From the NCBI RefSeq assembly GCF_900101705.1, contig NZ_FNAC01000023.1:1-64000 (forward strand): a DNA stretch of 64,000 nt, read 5' to 3'. Made by a program: the position numbers and the translations under genes. Source of the stretch: Algoriphagus faecimaris (GTDB lineage: Bacteria > Bacteroidota > Bacteroidia > Cytophagales > Cyclobacteriaceae). Below are positions 1 through 9,275 of this stretch, piece by piece (position 1 is the first letter of the stretch; every line of letters starts with the position of its first letter). Under the pieces are notes generated by a model that worked only from the letters and a program-made list of their open reading frames with translations, made no database searches and had not been told where the DNA came from.

Positions 1-118
1 ATACAAAGAACTCGGAGCAGAATACTTGGAAAGCCGAAAGAAGGACAGACAGATCCAACATTACCTGGACAAACTCAGGGAACTTGGAGTGGAACTGAAC
101 AAGGAAAAGGTAGCATAA
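1..118 (+). CDS. C-terminal end of an unidentified protein (cut by window edge)
   Basis: Only the last 38 codons are present, read in the frame that begins at base 2 and ending at the TAA at 116-118. The residues are strongly charged and look helical (many Lys, Arg, Glu, with a YLDKLRELGVEL stretch). I do not recognise the family with certainty. The tail has the feel of a transposase C-terminus of the IS110/IS1111 kind, and the structured non-coding stretch that follows would fit that, but 38 residues are too few to decide. The gene's start and domains lie outside the window. Confidence 0.5.
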   Translation, partial: YKELGAEYLESRKKDRQIQHYLDKLRELGVELNKEKVA

Positions 119-155
119 AAAAACAAAGGTCGGTTTTTACTGGAGGTTGAAACAT

Positions 156-259
156 CGTTGTGAAAACAACGAAACCCCGTACATGAAATTGACATCAGAC
201 GCTAAGCACACAGGAGTATTGCCGTGAGCATGAACATGAAAATTTAACTTCTTAGCGTC
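156..259 (+). other. Structured non-coding stretch after the partial gene
   Basis: Two hairpin-capable elements lie between the partial gene and the cytochrome gene. A short perfect stem CGTTGT-GAAA-ACAACG occupies 156-171, capped by a GAAA tetraloop. A longer-range inverted repeat pairs GACGCTAAG (198-206) with CTTAGCGTC (251-259) and is followed by a T-rich run, so the outer stem could act as a terminator. If the upstream gene is an IS110-family transposase, this could also be the end of that element and its structured RNA; that part is speculation. Confidence 0.35.
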
Positions 260-306
260 TTTTTATTCCTTTACCTAAAAATGAAAAAGAAACAAATTAT
301 AAACAC

Positions 307-753
307 ATGAAATGGATAGTCTTTTTTTCTCTGATTTTATCTTGGTCCTGCGCACCAAAATCTACCAATGATGAAAATGAGCTGGCAAAAATCTCAAATC
401 CAGAAGTGATGCAATTTGCCATTGCTGGCAAAAGCTTGTACGATAGCTACTGTGCTAATTGCCATCAGGTGGACGGAATTGGATTAGGCAAATTAATACC
501 TCCGATCAAGGAATCAGACTATTTCAAAGCAAGTGTTCACAGGACAGTTTGGCTAATTCGCCATGGACAAAAGGGGGAAATAGTAGTCAATGGGGAAACC
601 TATGATCAACCCATGCCTGCAAACCCATCGCTGAAACCTCTCGAGATAGCTCAAATCACTACTTACCTCTACAATATCTGGGGTGAGCAAAAAGGAGTGA
701 TTTCTTCCTCTGAGGTGGAGAAATATTTAAGAGAAAAACCTGAAAATTATTAA
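307..753 (+). CDS. Monohaem cytochrome c lipoprotein
   Basis: A 148-residue class I c-type cytochrome. The N-terminus is a short lipoprotein signal ending at Cys15 (context LSWSC), so it is probably anchored to a membrane facing the periplasm. The haem-binding motif CANCH is at residues 49-53 and a likely distal Met ligand is M103 in the QPMPANPSL stretch, as in small electron-shuttle cytochromes. It would pass electrons between respiratory complexes, for example to the terminal oxidase encoded far downstream, but no partner gene sits beside it. The stop codon overlaps the stop of the convergent lipoprotein gene by 4 bases. Family assignment is firm; redox partner is unknown. Confidence 0.88.
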   Translation: MKWIVFFSLILSWSCAPKSTNDENELAKISNPEVMQFAIAGKSLYDSYCANCHQVDGIGLGKLIPPIKESDYFKASVHRTVWLIRHGQKGEIVVNGETYDQPMPANPSLKPLEIAQITTYLYNIWGEQKGVISSSEVEKYLREKPENY

Positions 754-1190
754 GCGCCGATGACTCTTTCTGCTTTTTCTAAAGCCGCCGTAATGTCCTC
801 ATTTACCTTTGAAACCAAAACCAATTGTTCTTTAAGGTAAGATTCCACCTCTTCGGGGCTTTTATCCCCATCCTCTACCTCATACTGTCTCATCCAAACA
901 AACATGCCATCATAAGCTTTATTCAAGTCAAAAGCCAATGCTTTTAATTCTTCGACTCGAGCTTCATCCACATTTTCTTCCTGCTCCAACTTTGCGATCT
1001 TTTCTTGAGCTTGTTTCTCAAAGGATTTGAGTTTTCCCATCATGGGCATCACTTCATCATGAACTGCGATGACCTCCTCTCGGAGTTGACTATTAGTCTC
1101 CTCTAAAGTAGGTTGACATGCAATCGAAAAATACATAGTTACTAAAATTAAAAGCGAAGTAACTCTTTTCATGATCATTGGATTTTTCAT
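750..1190 (-). CDS. Small helical lipoprotein of unknown function
   Basis: A 146-residue protein with a lipoprotein signal (FSIAC, lipidated Cys at residue 25 of this start). The start could equally be the ATG at 1172, which gives a more typical short signal beginning MKRVTS. The rest is almost entirely charged helix, rich in Glu, Lys and Leu heptads, and likely forms a coiled coil or helical bundle in the periplasm. Similar small proteins occur across Bacteroidota, sometimes with the misleading label 'viral A-type inclusion protein'. No enzymatic motif is visible. The gene is convergent with the cytochrome gene. Function is not known. Confidence 0.75.
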   Translation of the reverse strand: MKNPMIMKRVTSLLILVTMYFSIACQPTLEETNSQLREEVIAVHDEVMPMMGKLKSFEKQAQEKIAKLEQEENVDEARVEELKALAFDLNKAYDGMFVWMRQYEVEDGDKSPEEVESYLKEQLVLVSKVNEDITAALEKAERVIGA

Positions 1191-1242
1191 GGAGTAGTTA
1201 ATATTTTATCTTGATAAAATCTTATTAAAGTATTTAGACCCC

Positions 1243-1250
1243 CAAATGTA
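1243..1250 (-). promoter_or_regulatory. Possible -7 element (TACATTTG) for the lipoprotein gene
   Basis: Read on the minus strand this is TACATTTG, a match to the Bacteroidota -7 consensus TAnnTTTG, about 53 bases before the start at 1190. No good -33 TTTG is seen at the usual distance, so confidence is low. Confidence 0.3.
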
Positions 1251-1300
1251 TTAAATATACTCAATGCTTAGTAATTTTAGGCCTTCTAAATATCGATTCT

Positions 1301-2131
1301 ATGAAACCATTTTGCTTTGCTGACGGAAAAATTATTGCTACCGAAGCTGCCGCCCTTCACCCTTCCGACCTTGGACTGATCAGAGGTTATGGGATTTTTG
1401 ATTTTTTCAGAACCGTCAATTACCAGCCTTTATTTTTGGAAGATTACCTCGATCGATTCATCCGCTCTGCAGAGCGTACCTATATTCCTTTAGCTTATAA
1501 TAGAGAAGAATTAAGGACTATAATCCATCAACTGATCCAAAAAAATGATTTAAAAGAAGGAGGAATAAGAATGGTACTGAGCGGTGGAATTTCCGAAAAT
1601 CATTTTTCTCCGGGAGAGGGGAAGTTGTTTATTTTTGCCGAATCCTTGAGCTTCCCAAGTGAAGATAAGTACCAAAATGGAATAAAATTACTCAGTCTTG
1701 AATACGTGAGACCAGTCGCAGAAATCAAAACTACCAACTATGCGCTTGCGGTATGGCACTCTGCCGGTTGGAAAAAACAGGGAGCAGAAGATGTATTGTA
1801 TTATCAGGGTAGCTACATCAGCGAAAGCTCAAGAAGTAACTTTTTCATCGTAAAAAATGGACAGCTGATCACTCCTGATAGTAATATTTTACTAGGAATC
1901 ACACGGAAGAATGTCATTGAACTTGCAGGAGGTGCGCAAATTCGCCCGGTAACCTTTCAGGAAATAAGAGATGCAGATGAGGCGTTTATCACCAGTACTA
2001 CCAAAGTCATCCTTCCTGTCACTCAAATCGATGATTTAAAAATAGGCACAGGAAAACCCGGTCCAGTCACTCTTGGATTGTTGGAAAGATTTAGAGCAAT
2101 GGTAAGTCAAAACACAAGTGTAAACTCATAA
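1301..2131 (+). CDS. Class IV (fold-type IV) PLP aminotransferase
   Basis: A 276-residue cytoplasmic enzyme of the branched-chain aminotransferase/aminodeoxychorismate lyase superfamily. The PLP Schiff-base lysine is K143 in EIKTTNY, and the cofactor-anchoring glutamate is E175 in the SESSRSNFF stretch; GITRKNVIEL and the TSTTKVILPV stretch near the C-terminus are the usual phosphate-binding part of the fold. The length is close to PabC-type lyases and short for IlvE, which usually exceeds 290 residues. It could be a 4-amino-4-deoxychorismate lyase for folate synthesis or a D-amino-acid/branched-chain transaminase; no neighbouring pathway genes settle this. It stands alone and ends at a strong hairpin terminator. 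Confidence 0.85.
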   Translation: MKPFCFADGKIIATEAAALHPSDLGLIRGYGIFDFFRTVNYQPLFLEDYLDRFIRSAERTYIPLAYNREELRTIIHQLIQKNDLKEGGIRMVLSGGISENHFSPGEGKLFIFAESLSFPSEDKYQNGIKLLSLEYVRPVAEIKTTNYALAVWHSAGWKKQGAEDVLYYQGSYISESSRSNFFIVKNGQLITPDSNILLGITRKNVIELAGGAQIRPVTFQEIRDADEAFITSTTKVILPVTQIDDLKIGTGKPGPVTLGLLERFRAMVSQNTSVNS

Positions 2132-2133
2132 AC

Positions 2134-2163
2134 AAAAAAAACAGCTTTTCAGCTGTTTTTTTT
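2134..2163. terminator. Bidirectional intrinsic terminator
   Basis: Stem ACAGCT (2141-2146), loop TTTC, stem AGCTGT (2151-2156), flanked by an A run on the left and a T run on the right. It therefore works for the plus-strand aminotransferase gene and for the minus-strand operon that ends at 2167. Confidence 0.85.
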
Positions 2164-2166
2164 AGT

Positions 2167-2607
2167 TTAATTCAAGAGCGTAGCCTCGGTCAAAATATAC
2201 ATCAACTTTTCGGGATCATTGGAGTTTAACTGAAGCTTACCCCTCACCTTGACTCTTTTGGAAGTATATTTAATCGGATCGGAAAGCATCACTTCCATAA
2301 CTGTCTCCGGACCACCTGATCCACAGAAAAAACATTCTGCCAAGGGTAGACTAGAAAGGATAATATGCTCAGGTTTAAACATCCCCTCAAAAGGGATAAT
2401 GTATCCATCTGCTTCTACAACAGTACCTTCCAGATTTTTAATTTTATCAGAAAACACAGGGACATACAATTCCCCAAAGTTATCCTCGCTGATTTTATAA
2501 CTCACCTCGGACAGATTTCTCCAGACATTATCATTTTGGGCATTTGTCTGAAAAGGCAGAATCCCCAAAAAACCAATCAAAAGGATGAAATACGGTATAT
2601 TTTTCAT
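2167..2607 (-). CDS. Exported protein, DUF3299-like, of an ABC-transporter operon
   Basis: I place the start at the ATG at 2607, giving 146 residues with a clear signal peptide (MKNIPYFILLIGFLG...) cut after about residue 22; a longer reading frame to 2757 would run into the permease gene. The mature part contains a GTVVEADGYIIPFEG segment and the motif AECFFCGSGGPETVME with two close cysteines, reminiscent of DUF3299 proteins, which are often encoded with FtsX-type ABC permeases. It starts 23 bases after the permease stop. A role as a periplasmic or lipid-anchored partner of that transporter, perhaps metal-binding through the Cys pair, is inference. Confidence 0.7.
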   Translation of the reverse strand: MKNIPYFILLIGFLGILPFQTNAQNDNVWRNLSEVSYKISEDNFGELYVPVFSDKIKNLEGTVVEADGYIIPFEGMFKPEHIILSSLPLAECFFCGSGGPETVMEVMLSDPIKYTSKRVKVRGKLQLNSNDPEKLMYILTEATLLN

Positions 2608-2630
2608 AAATCTAATTTTGAGTTTGCTAA

Positions 2631-3878
2631 TTACGCTTTTGTGAGTTGCTTTGCAATGCTTGTTTGATAAGCTGTCCATGCTGGAATCAGCGAAGCCACA
2701 ACTCCCACAGCTAACGCATAAAGCACTATCCAAAGTTCTTCTTTTAAGAAAATCCACGGCTGTAGCGAAGAAACCACTCCCTGATCATTTTGCGAGATTA
2801 AAATTGCCAAAAAAGAATGTCCTAGCAAAATGCCTAAAACAGCCCCCAAAAAAGTCAGAATTAATCCCTCAAGGAAGATCATAAGCATAAGTTGAAATTT
2901 GGACGCTCCAATAGCCCTCAGGATAGCAAGATCATATTTTCGTTCTTTTAAGGAATTATAAAGCGCTATAAAAATCCCTAAACCTGAAATCCCGATCAAG
3001 ACAATAGCAAGTCCCTGCAAAAGACTCACTCCCACTCCTAAAAGCTCAAACAAGCGTGACATCTCGAAGGAAGGAGAGGCCGCTTGCATAGAAGTTCCCG
3101 AATTGATCATTCGAGGTAACTGTACTGCAGCCATGGGACTTCTGTACTGCAGCAACAGAGAAGTCACATCCCTATCCTCCTCAGTATCGGGGAAGCCGGT
3201 TTTGGCTACTTCTGCATGGTATTTCTCCTGATGTGCTACCTCGCTTTCCTCCTTAGCCTCCTCTTCATCATGAGTCAGCCAAACAGATTCTACCGAAGTC
3301 ATTAGCAATCGGTCTACAACTGTGCCTCTGGGCTCTAATATCCCTACCACTTTGTAAGCATGAGCTTCGTGATCATGACTTCCTTCACTGATCCCATGAC
3401 TTCCTATAAACTCATCTCCTAGCGCCAAGCCAATTTGCTCGGCCACAACCGCTCCAAGCACCATTTCAAAGGGCCGCTCCCAAGCTTTTCCTTCCTTAAA
3501 TGTGACTTGCTGTAGGTCGAGGTAGTCATGATTGGTCCCCACTACCCTGTACCCTTGATAATTATCCCCCAAAGCGAGAGGAATTACATTTTTGACCAAA
3601 CGGCTCTGAGAAAGTCTCATGGCCTCTTTCATAGGAATATTTCCCGTGGGAAAATCAATATGATATACTGACGAAAGAATAATTTGTAAAGGACTCCCCT
3701 TTGCACCGACGACTAGATCAATCCCCTCTGCATCCTGGGTCATCTTTTTCTCAAACTGATCCTGAATCAGCAAAAGGACAGTAATAATCGCCAGACCTAA
3801 AGCCAACAAAAGCATGTTTAAACCAGTAGAGAGAGGCTTAAAGGTCAAATATTTCCAACTTAGCTTAAAAATATTCAT
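2631..3878 (-). CDS. ABC transporter permease, FtsX/MacB/LolE-like
   Basis: A 415-residue inner-membrane protein with the MacB/FtsX layout: one membrane helix near residues 15-38, a large periplasmic domain, then three C-terminal helices (about 285-310, 335-360 and 378-403). The stretch LAILRAIGASKFQLMLMIF between helices is the usual coupling segment of this family. The periplasmic domain carries His/Glu-rich stretches (SEGSHDHEAHA and a DEEEAKEESE run) that could bind metal, an observation rather than a proven property. The gene overlaps the ATPase gene by 4 bases (ATGA), so the two are translationally coupled. The substrate is unknown; lipoprotein, peptide and metal-related export are all possible. 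Confidence 0.85.
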   Translation of the reverse strand: MNIFKLSWKYLTFKPLSTGLNMLLLALGLAIITVLLLIQDQFEKKMTQDAEGIDLVVGAKGSPLQIILSSVYHIDFPTGNIPMKEAMRLSQSRLVKNVIPLALGDNYQGYRVVGTNHDYLDLQQVTFKEGKAWERPFEMVLGAVVAEQIGLALGDEFIGSHGISEGSHDHEAHAYKVVGILEPRGTVVDRLLMTSVESVWLTHDEEEAKEESEVAHQEKYHAEVAKTGFPDTEEDRDVTSLLLQYRSPMAAVQLPRMINSGTSMQAASPSFEMSRLFELLGVGVSLLQGLAIVLIGISGLGIFIALYNSLKERKYDLAILRAIGASKFQLMLMIFLEGLILTFLGAVLGILLGHSFLAILISQNDQGVVSSLQPWIFLKEELWIVLYALAVGVVASLIPAWTAYQTSIAKQLTKA

Positions 3879-4507
3879 GATGTTTTTACCTCAATAAAGT
3901 GGGAGATATGATTTTTAACTCGCTGATCGTGTGTTACTATGACCAAAGCTGCACCGATCTTTTTTGCCTGCTGCTTGAGTAAGTTGATCACTCGTTCGGT
4001 ATTTTCATCATCTAAACTTGATGTAGGTTCATCTGCCAAAATCAGCTTGGGAGAATTTACCAGCGCTCTAGCAATTGATACCCGCTGGGCTTCTCCTTCA
4101 CTGAGCGTCTGTACAGATGCGTTTAATTTAGCTCCCATTCCCAATTCGTCTAACAATGCGGGAATAGCTTGCCCGGACGTTTTGGCTAAAAAATGGGCCA
4201 TTTCAAGGTTTTCTTTCACCGTAAGAGGCGCAAGTAAATGGGGTTTCTGGAAGACTATGCCAATATTTTTTCCCCTAAACAGATCCAGCTGATCCCCTTT
4301 CAATCCTGTAAGCTCCATTCCATTTAAATGGATGAGTCCACTTGCAGGTGAAAGCAAGCCGGAAAGCAAGTTTAGAAGGGTAGTTTTGCCACTTCCAGAT
4401 TGTCCTAAGACCAGTAAAGACTCAGCAGGCTGTAGCTGAATATCTGGAAATTTTAATAAAGGCTGCCCCGGATGGGAGTAGCTTAGATCTTTGGTATAAA
4501 ATAGCAT
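3875..4507 (-). CDS. ABC transporter ATP-binding protein, LolD/MacB-type
   Basis: A 210-residue nucleotide-binding subunit. Walker A is GQSGSGKTT at 35-43, the Q-loop is in FQKPHLLAP, the signature is LSEGEAQR at 135-142, Walker B is LILADEPT at 155-162 and the H-loop histidine is H193 in VTHDQR. The signature has SEGE where SGGE is usual, a mild variation also found in working members. It belongs to the LolD/MacB/FtsE branch that drives FtsX-type permeases by mechanotransmission rather than by moving substrate across the membrane. It begins only 2 bases after the receiver-kinase gene and overlaps the permease gene, placing all in one operon. Confidence 0.9.
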   Translation of the reverse strand: MLFYTKDLSYSHPGQPLLKFPDIQLQPAESLLVLGQSGSGKTTLLNLLSGLLSPASGLIHLNGMELTGLKGDQLDLFRGKNIGIVFQKPHLLAPLTVKENLEMAHFLAKTSGQAIPALLDELGMGAKLNASVQTLSEGEAQRVSIARALVNSPKLILADEPTSSLDDENTERVINLLKQQAKKIGAALVIVTHDQRVKNHISHFIEVKTS

Positions 4508-4509
4508 GC

Positions 4510-5685
4510 TTAGTCTACGGGAATCTTCACTTCAAAGGTTGTCCCTTTTCCCATTTCTGTGGCAAAAGTAATCTCCCCTTTCAATACTTCCAGACATTTT
4601 TTGACAATCGACAAGCCCAAACCTGAACCCTCAACAATCCCCACATTATGAGCTCTAAAAAAACGATCGAATAACTTGTCCTTTTCTCCTTTGGGAATGC
4701 CTATCCCCTTATCCTGAATCTTTCCCAAAAGATGCCCGTCTTCGTATCGAAGTTCGAATTTGACTTCTCCTCCATCTCTGGAGTACTTCACTGCATTGGA
4801 AAGTAAGTTTTCAAAAACTTGATATAAGAGATCGCTATCAGAAACTATGACTTTTGGAAGGTCACCCAGCTCTGTTTTTATTTTTACGTTGTTTTCTACT
4901 CCCGCCTTAATCGTGTCAAGAACCTCTTTGATAAAGGCCTGCACAAACATTTTCTTGGGTTTGTACTCCATCATATTGGCGTCGGCTTTCCCAAAAAAGA
5001 GGACAGAGGTCAGCAAATTATTCAATGCGCGAACGGAATTTTCGATCTTCATCGCATGTTTACTAATCTTTTGCTTAAAAGGATGATCTTTCTCGGCGTA
5101 CAGTTGCAGAAGTTGCGCAGAACTCAAAATCGAAGTCAAAGGCGTCTTAAATCCATGGGAAACATTGAGTACAATCCTTGATTTCAACTCATTGATTTCT
5201 CTTTCTTTCTCCAAGGCCTTGGTCAATTCTTTGTTGGCCTCATATAACTCCACGGTACGCTGTTTGACTTTTTCTTCCAGTTCATTATTAAGCTTTTGAA
5301 GCTCCTTTTCCTTTCTATCCTTAAAAATAGCCAACTCAATCACCATATTCAGCTCGCGGATATTAAAAGGCTTGATGACATAGGCACTTGGATTGGTACC
5401 CACTACTTTATTCAGCGTTTCCGCATCTGAGCTAGCGCTGAGGTAAACTACAGGAATATCAAACTTTTCATTGATGATCTCAGTGGTTTTGATCCCATCA
5501 AGCTCTCCTGACAGATTGATATCCATCATAACGATCTCCGCGGACTCCTCTTCCAAAATCTGAAGGGCTACCTCACCGGAGTCTGCTATCCCGATTATAG
5601 TATGATTATTTTTCTCCAGAGCCCGCTTCAATAAAAGTGCAGAAACTGAGTCATCTTCAACAATAAGTACCTTTAGGCTAAACAT
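4510..5685 (-). CDS. Receiver-domain histidine kinase (REC-HisKA-HATPase)
   Basis: A 391-residue soluble signalling protein. Residues 5-120 form a receiver domain with phosphoacceptor D55 (VMMDINLSG), acidic pair E10/D11/D12 and K105. A coiled coil (about 120-170) leads to a dimerisation/phosphotransfer domain with H177, then an ATP-binding domain with N-box N297, G1 motif DKGIGI (325-330) and G2 motif GSGLGL (353-358). The H-box reads SHGFKTPL: the acidic residue normally following the histidine is Gly, which may affect catalysis. It starts 32 bases after the large sensor kinase gene and could receive its phosphate through D55. No DNA-binding output domain is present. Confidence 0.88.
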   Translation of the reverse strand: MFSLKVLIVEDDSVSALLLKRALEKNNHTIIGIADSGEVALQILEEESAEIVMMDINLSGELDGIKTTEIINEKFDIPVVYLSASSDAETLNKVVGTNPSAYVIKPFNIRELNMVIELAIFKDRKEKELQKLNNELEEKVKQRTVELYEANKELTKALEKEREINELKSRIVLNVSHGFKTPLTSILSSAQLLQLYAEKDHPFKQKISKHAMKIENSVRALNNLLTSVLFFGKADANMMEYKPKKMFVQAFIKEVLDTIKAGVENNVKIKTELGDLPKVIVSDSDLLYQVFENLLSNAVKYSRDGGEVKFELRYEDGHLLGKIQDKGIGIPKGEKDKLFDRFFRAHNVGIVEGSGLGLSIVKKCLEVLKGEITFATEMGKGTTFEVKIPVD

Positions 5686-5717
5686 GTATTTGAAATTATT
5701 TTTTGAAAATACAAAAA

Positions 5718-8700
5718 TTATGAATTCGGCAAGGGGATTTCTATGCGAACTCGGGTGCCTTTTCCCTTTTTGCTGTCAATGAGAATTTTTCCTCCGAGTA
5801 GATCGACTAGATGGCGGGTAATGCTCATGCCTAGACCAGTACCCTCAAATTGCCGCTGATGCCCCGTACTTTCTTGCTCAAATGGATCAAAAATGCGTTT
5901 CAGAAAAGCTTCTGACATTCCCACACCCTGGTCGATAATCTCTAAACCTAACTGATTTTTAGACACGTCAACCTCAAGACCTATTGTACCTTTTCCAGAA
6001 TACTTTATTGCATTGCCAATGACATTATTCAAAATCATCTCCGTAAACCTCCGGTCTATTAGGATCTCTGAATCCTCCTTGGGAAGTACCGCATTGATTT
6101 CAAGCCCTTTTTTGAACGCAAGGGGTTGGTAGGATTTTAAAAGCTGCTCAATAAAAGTTTTGATCAAGGTAGGGCTGTACACCACCTCCATTTTATTGGC
6201 TTCTATTTTTGCCATGTCAAGAATAGAATTGATCGTCTGCAATAATCTTTCTCCACTTTGCAAAATGATATCAAGTTGTCCCAGTAACTTTTTATCCTCT
6301 TGCTGTGTCATCATAATGTGCTCCGTGCCGCCGATTATCCCATTGAGTGGGGTCCTGATTTCATGACTTACATTAGAAAGTAAGCTAGTCTTGAATCGGT
6401 TGGCTTGCTCAGCTTCTTCCTTAGCTTCTCTCAGTTTCGTCTCAATTGCTTTTTCGGAAGTAATATCTCTCAGCACCGTCAAGATTACTTTTTTTTCACT
6501 GACACCCCCATCTTGAATCAGTCGATTGAATAGTGCCAATTCAAATTTACCTTCGGGCAAGACCAAACTTGCCTCCATTTCAAAACCCATTTCATCGATA
6601 TTGGCCATCCCCTCTTGAAATCGCTTAAAAAAGGAGTCGTTATCAACATGACTGAAGATCAAATCTTTAAATTTCTTACCTGAAAGCTCTTCTTTCTCGA
6701 TTCTCAGCCAATTGGCTAAGGCAGGGTTAGCAGCTATAATCGTCTCTCCATCATAGCTTAGGGCGAGGCCATCCTTAGAGCTATTCCATACGTTTTTAAA
6801 CTGCTGTTCCAGAAAAACCTTTTCTTTGTCTGATTGGTCAAATGCAGTTTCCAATAAGCCCACCTTTTGCAATTGCCTGAAAAGGATATTGATCAAAATT
6901 CCAATCCCAACAAATACTGCTGCCAATAGCGTTAAAAACCAGGCTCTCAAGTAAAACGGCTTCAAAACTCTGAAAGGTACACTTGAAATGGTCTCTGAGA
7001 AATTCATCCCACCATAGGAGGCCTTAAGCTCAAATTGATAGTCACCGGGAGGAAGATTCCCAAAAAACAAAGTGGCAGACTTGGGATCTTTATTTATTTC
7101 CCATTCATCGCTCAATCCCAGCAATCGATAATGCACCCAAAGAGGTTCTTGCTCATTGAATCCTACAGCAGAAAAATCTACCTCCATAGAGTTTTGCTCA
7201 TTGGGGACTATCAATTTTTCATTATTCAGTGCAGTCTCACCGATCCTAATCTTAGAAAAACTCACCTTAGGACTTCCTGAAGCTAAAAAATCCTCAGATC
7301 GATAAAACATCGAAAACCCTCTCACAGTACCAATCAACAAACTACTGCTATCTGCCTCCACTAAAGCCCCTCGATTGGTTTCATTTGCTATCAAGCCATT
7401 TGACTCATTGTAATGAAAGATTTCATCATCAATCAAGCCGTAAATCCCATCATCAGTACCTGCCCAAATTCCTCCAGCACTGTCTTTTATCAATACAAAA
7501 ACTGGCCGATCAATGGCTCCCCCCCCTACAAAATACGGTCTTAACTGTGCTCCATCCCATACCTTCACGCCTCCCTCAGTACCTAAGAGAAGACCCTCTT
7601 CCGTTTCCAGAAAATCATAGCCTTCCGCAATCAACAGGTCTTCGTTTTCTACGACCGGCTTAGGATTATCAAGCTTGGATGCTCTGAGTACAATCATCCG
7701 ACCGTCGGAAAGCAAGGAGGCTTTTCGAAGGTAGAAAAATGAATCCCCCAGTAGTTTTTCAGCTTGACTGACCAAGTTTTTTTCGAAAATCTGTACGCCT
7801 CTTGTGGAGACGGGCACTTTGTAAATAGCCCTTGGACCTGCAGCAATGAGCATCCCTCCTACCACTTGCACAGAAGATATCGTAATGTCATCAGGTGCAC
7901 GAAATGTCTGAACACGATTAGTTTCTACATCAACTAGCCCCACTCCGGACCAATTAGCCGAAAACCAAACTTCTCCCTTCCCCCCTTGTGCAAAATTAAT
8001 AATACGCCCGGTGGGTATCCCTTCCGGGTACTCATCCCGATAAATGGTCTGCAGTCTATACCTGGAGTAGCGCTGTATTCCATTATTAAATCCAAAAAGA
8101 AACTCTCCATCCTGTATTTTATGAATCGCAGTGACTTCCTCTCCTAACATCTCTGACCTCCAAAATCCATAATTCTGAAATATCAGACCATTCGTATTCA
8201 CTAGTCCTCTATTGGTAGTCATCCACAATACTCCCTCCCGATCTACCAAGAAATCTTGAATGCTAAACGAGTTCAACTCAAATTCCAAGTCCAGCTCCAA
8301 AGCGCTATCCTGATCCAATTTCAATTTCTGCAAAGGAGAATTGAAATGATAAAAAACACTTCCTTTATTAAAATCTAATCCATAATAATTCGATGCAAAA
8401 AAATAATCCTTTGTAAATCCTCTGTCTAACCATTCGCTAGGAAAAGCCAATTGATTGCCCTTTGCCAAGTAATCCTCTCCCAAGAAATAAAATTGGCCAT
8501 CGGGGGCCTTCTTGACAAGGTAAGGTGAAGTAGGTAAATCCAACCCATCAAACTTCAGCTGCTCCAAACTATCCCCGTGGATACGATAGGTTCCGTTTCT
8601 GAAAAACCCATAAAATTCCCCATCTATCTTTTCAATGGAAATCAATCTTCCTGCAGACTCCAAATCGCGGTTGATCGCTGTAGCTTTTTCTCCCTCTTTC

Positions 8701-9161
8701 CAAAAAAGAAACTGATACCGTGTTTCCAAAAAATGAATCTGTTCCTCTTCCTTACCAAAAGTCTGGAATCGAATAGATGTACTTGGCTCCTCGTGAAGCT
8801 TGAAATCAATTTTCACTTCTTCCCAAGTACCATATCCCCCTTTGAGTAGCTTAGGTAGGCCAGAATTGTTAAAAAGCCAAACCAAACCTGACTCATCCCT
8901 ATGAATGGAAACTTGAAAATCGAAGTTTGAGTAGATCGAATCTGGAAGAGCATAGGTCTGAATTCCATCAGAATAAAAAACTCCGCGAGAAGTCGAAAAC
9001 CACACCCTACCCAAACTGTCTTGCTCCACTTGAAAAATATTTTGAACAGGCAGTTTCACTCCCTTAGGAGCAGTATTATACTTAAAGGTCTGGGCCAAAC
9101 CCTGAGAAGCAATTGTCCCCAAAAAGAGAAAAAGAAGTAGAACTCGAGTGAATTTTCCCAC
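5718..9161 (-). CDS. Two-component sensor kinase with beta-propeller sensor domain
   Basis: A 1147-residue protein with a GTG start that directly precedes a signal peptide ([15 protein letters not shown]..., cut near AQ24). Residues about 30-640 look like two seven-bladed ligand-binding propellers (repeats such as [26 protein letters not shown] and [13 protein letters not shown]), followed by a Y_Y_Y-type domain, a membrane helix near 738-765, a PAS domain from about 790, a HisKA domain with H933 ([12 protein letters not shown]) and an HATPase domain ([22 protein letters not shown]). It resembles the periplasmic-sensing hybrid systems of Bacteroidota but lacks the receiver and AraC parts of true hybrid systems. 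The next gene supplies a receiver. The ligand is unknown. Confidence 0.9.
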   Translation of the reverse strand: MGKFTRVLLLFLFLGTIASQGLAQTFKYNTAPKGVKLPVQNIFQVEQDSLGRVWFSTSRGVFYSDGIQTYALPDSIYSNFDFQVSIHRDESGLVWLFNNSGLPKLLKGGYGTWEEVKIDFKLHEEPSTSIRFQTFGKEEEQIHFLETRYQFLFWKEGEKATAINRDLESAGRLISIEKIDGEFYGFFRNGTYRIHGDSLEQLKFDGLDLPTSPYLVKKAPDGQFYFLGEDYLAKGNQLAFPSEWLDRGFTKDYFFASNYYGLDFNKGSVFYHFNSPLQKLKLDQDSALELDLEFELNSFSIQDFLVDREGVLWMTTNRGLVNTNGLIFQNYGFWRSEMLGEEVTAIHKIQDGEFLFGFNNGIQRYSRYRLQTIYRDEYPEGIPTGRIINFAQGGKGEVWFSANWSGVGLVDVETNRVQTFRAPDDITISSVQVVGGMLIAAGPRAIYKVPVSTRGVQIFEKNLVSQAEKLLGDSFFYLRKASLLSDGRMIVLRASKLDNPKPVVENEDLLIAEGYDFLETEEGLLLGTEGGVKVWDGAQLRPYFVGGGAIDRPVFVLIKDSAGGIWAGTDDGIYGLIDDEIFHYNESNGLIANETNRGALVEADSSSLLIGTVRGFSMFYRSEDFLASGSPKVSFSKIRIGETALNNEKLIVPNEQNSMEVDFSAVGFNEQEPLWVHYRLLGLSDEWEINKDPKSATLFFGNLPPGDYQFELKASYGGMNFSETISSVPFRVLKPFYLRAWFLTLLAAVFVGIGILINILFRQLQKVGLLETAFDQSDKEKVFLEQQFKNVWNSSKDGLALSYDGETIIAANPALANWLRIEKEELSGKKFKDLIFSHVDNDSFFKRFQEGMANIDEMGFEMEASLVLPEGKFELALFNRLIQDGGVSEKKVILTVLRDITSEKAIETKLREAKEEAEQANRFKTSLLSNVSHEIRTPLNGIIGGTEHIMMTQQEDKKLLGQLDIILQSGERLLQTINSILDMAKIEANKMEVVYSPTLIKTFIEQLLKSYQPLAFKKGLEINAVLPKEDSEILIDRRFTEMILNNVIGNAIKYSGKGTIGLEVDVSKNQLGLEIIDQGVGMSEAFLKRIFDPFEQESTGHQRQFEGTGLGMSITRHLVDLLGGKILIDSKKGKGTRVRIEIPLPNS

Positions 9162-9222
9162 AGAAGCGAAGTTAGAAAAAGAAATTCGATGTCAAATAAC
9201 CTATATAATGTTAATCAAATCT

Positions 9223-9252
9223 TTTGTGAGCGTGTGGTTTCTCTTATTTTTG
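9223..9252 (+). promoter_or_regulatory. Promoter of sucD (Bacteroidota type)
   Basis: TTTG at 9223-9226 and TATTTTTG at 9245-9252, an exact match to TAnnTTTG with an 18-base spacer. Transcription would start near 9259, leaving a leader of under 20 bases and supporting the sucD start at 9276. Confidence 0.7.
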
Positions 9253-9275
9253 TGCCAAACTTTAAAAATCGAAGC

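Noticed and set aside
2167-2757. Longer start for the exported protein at 2757
   Set aside because: It would overlap the permease gene by over 120 bases and lacks a signal peptide at its new start; the ATG at 2607 fits both.
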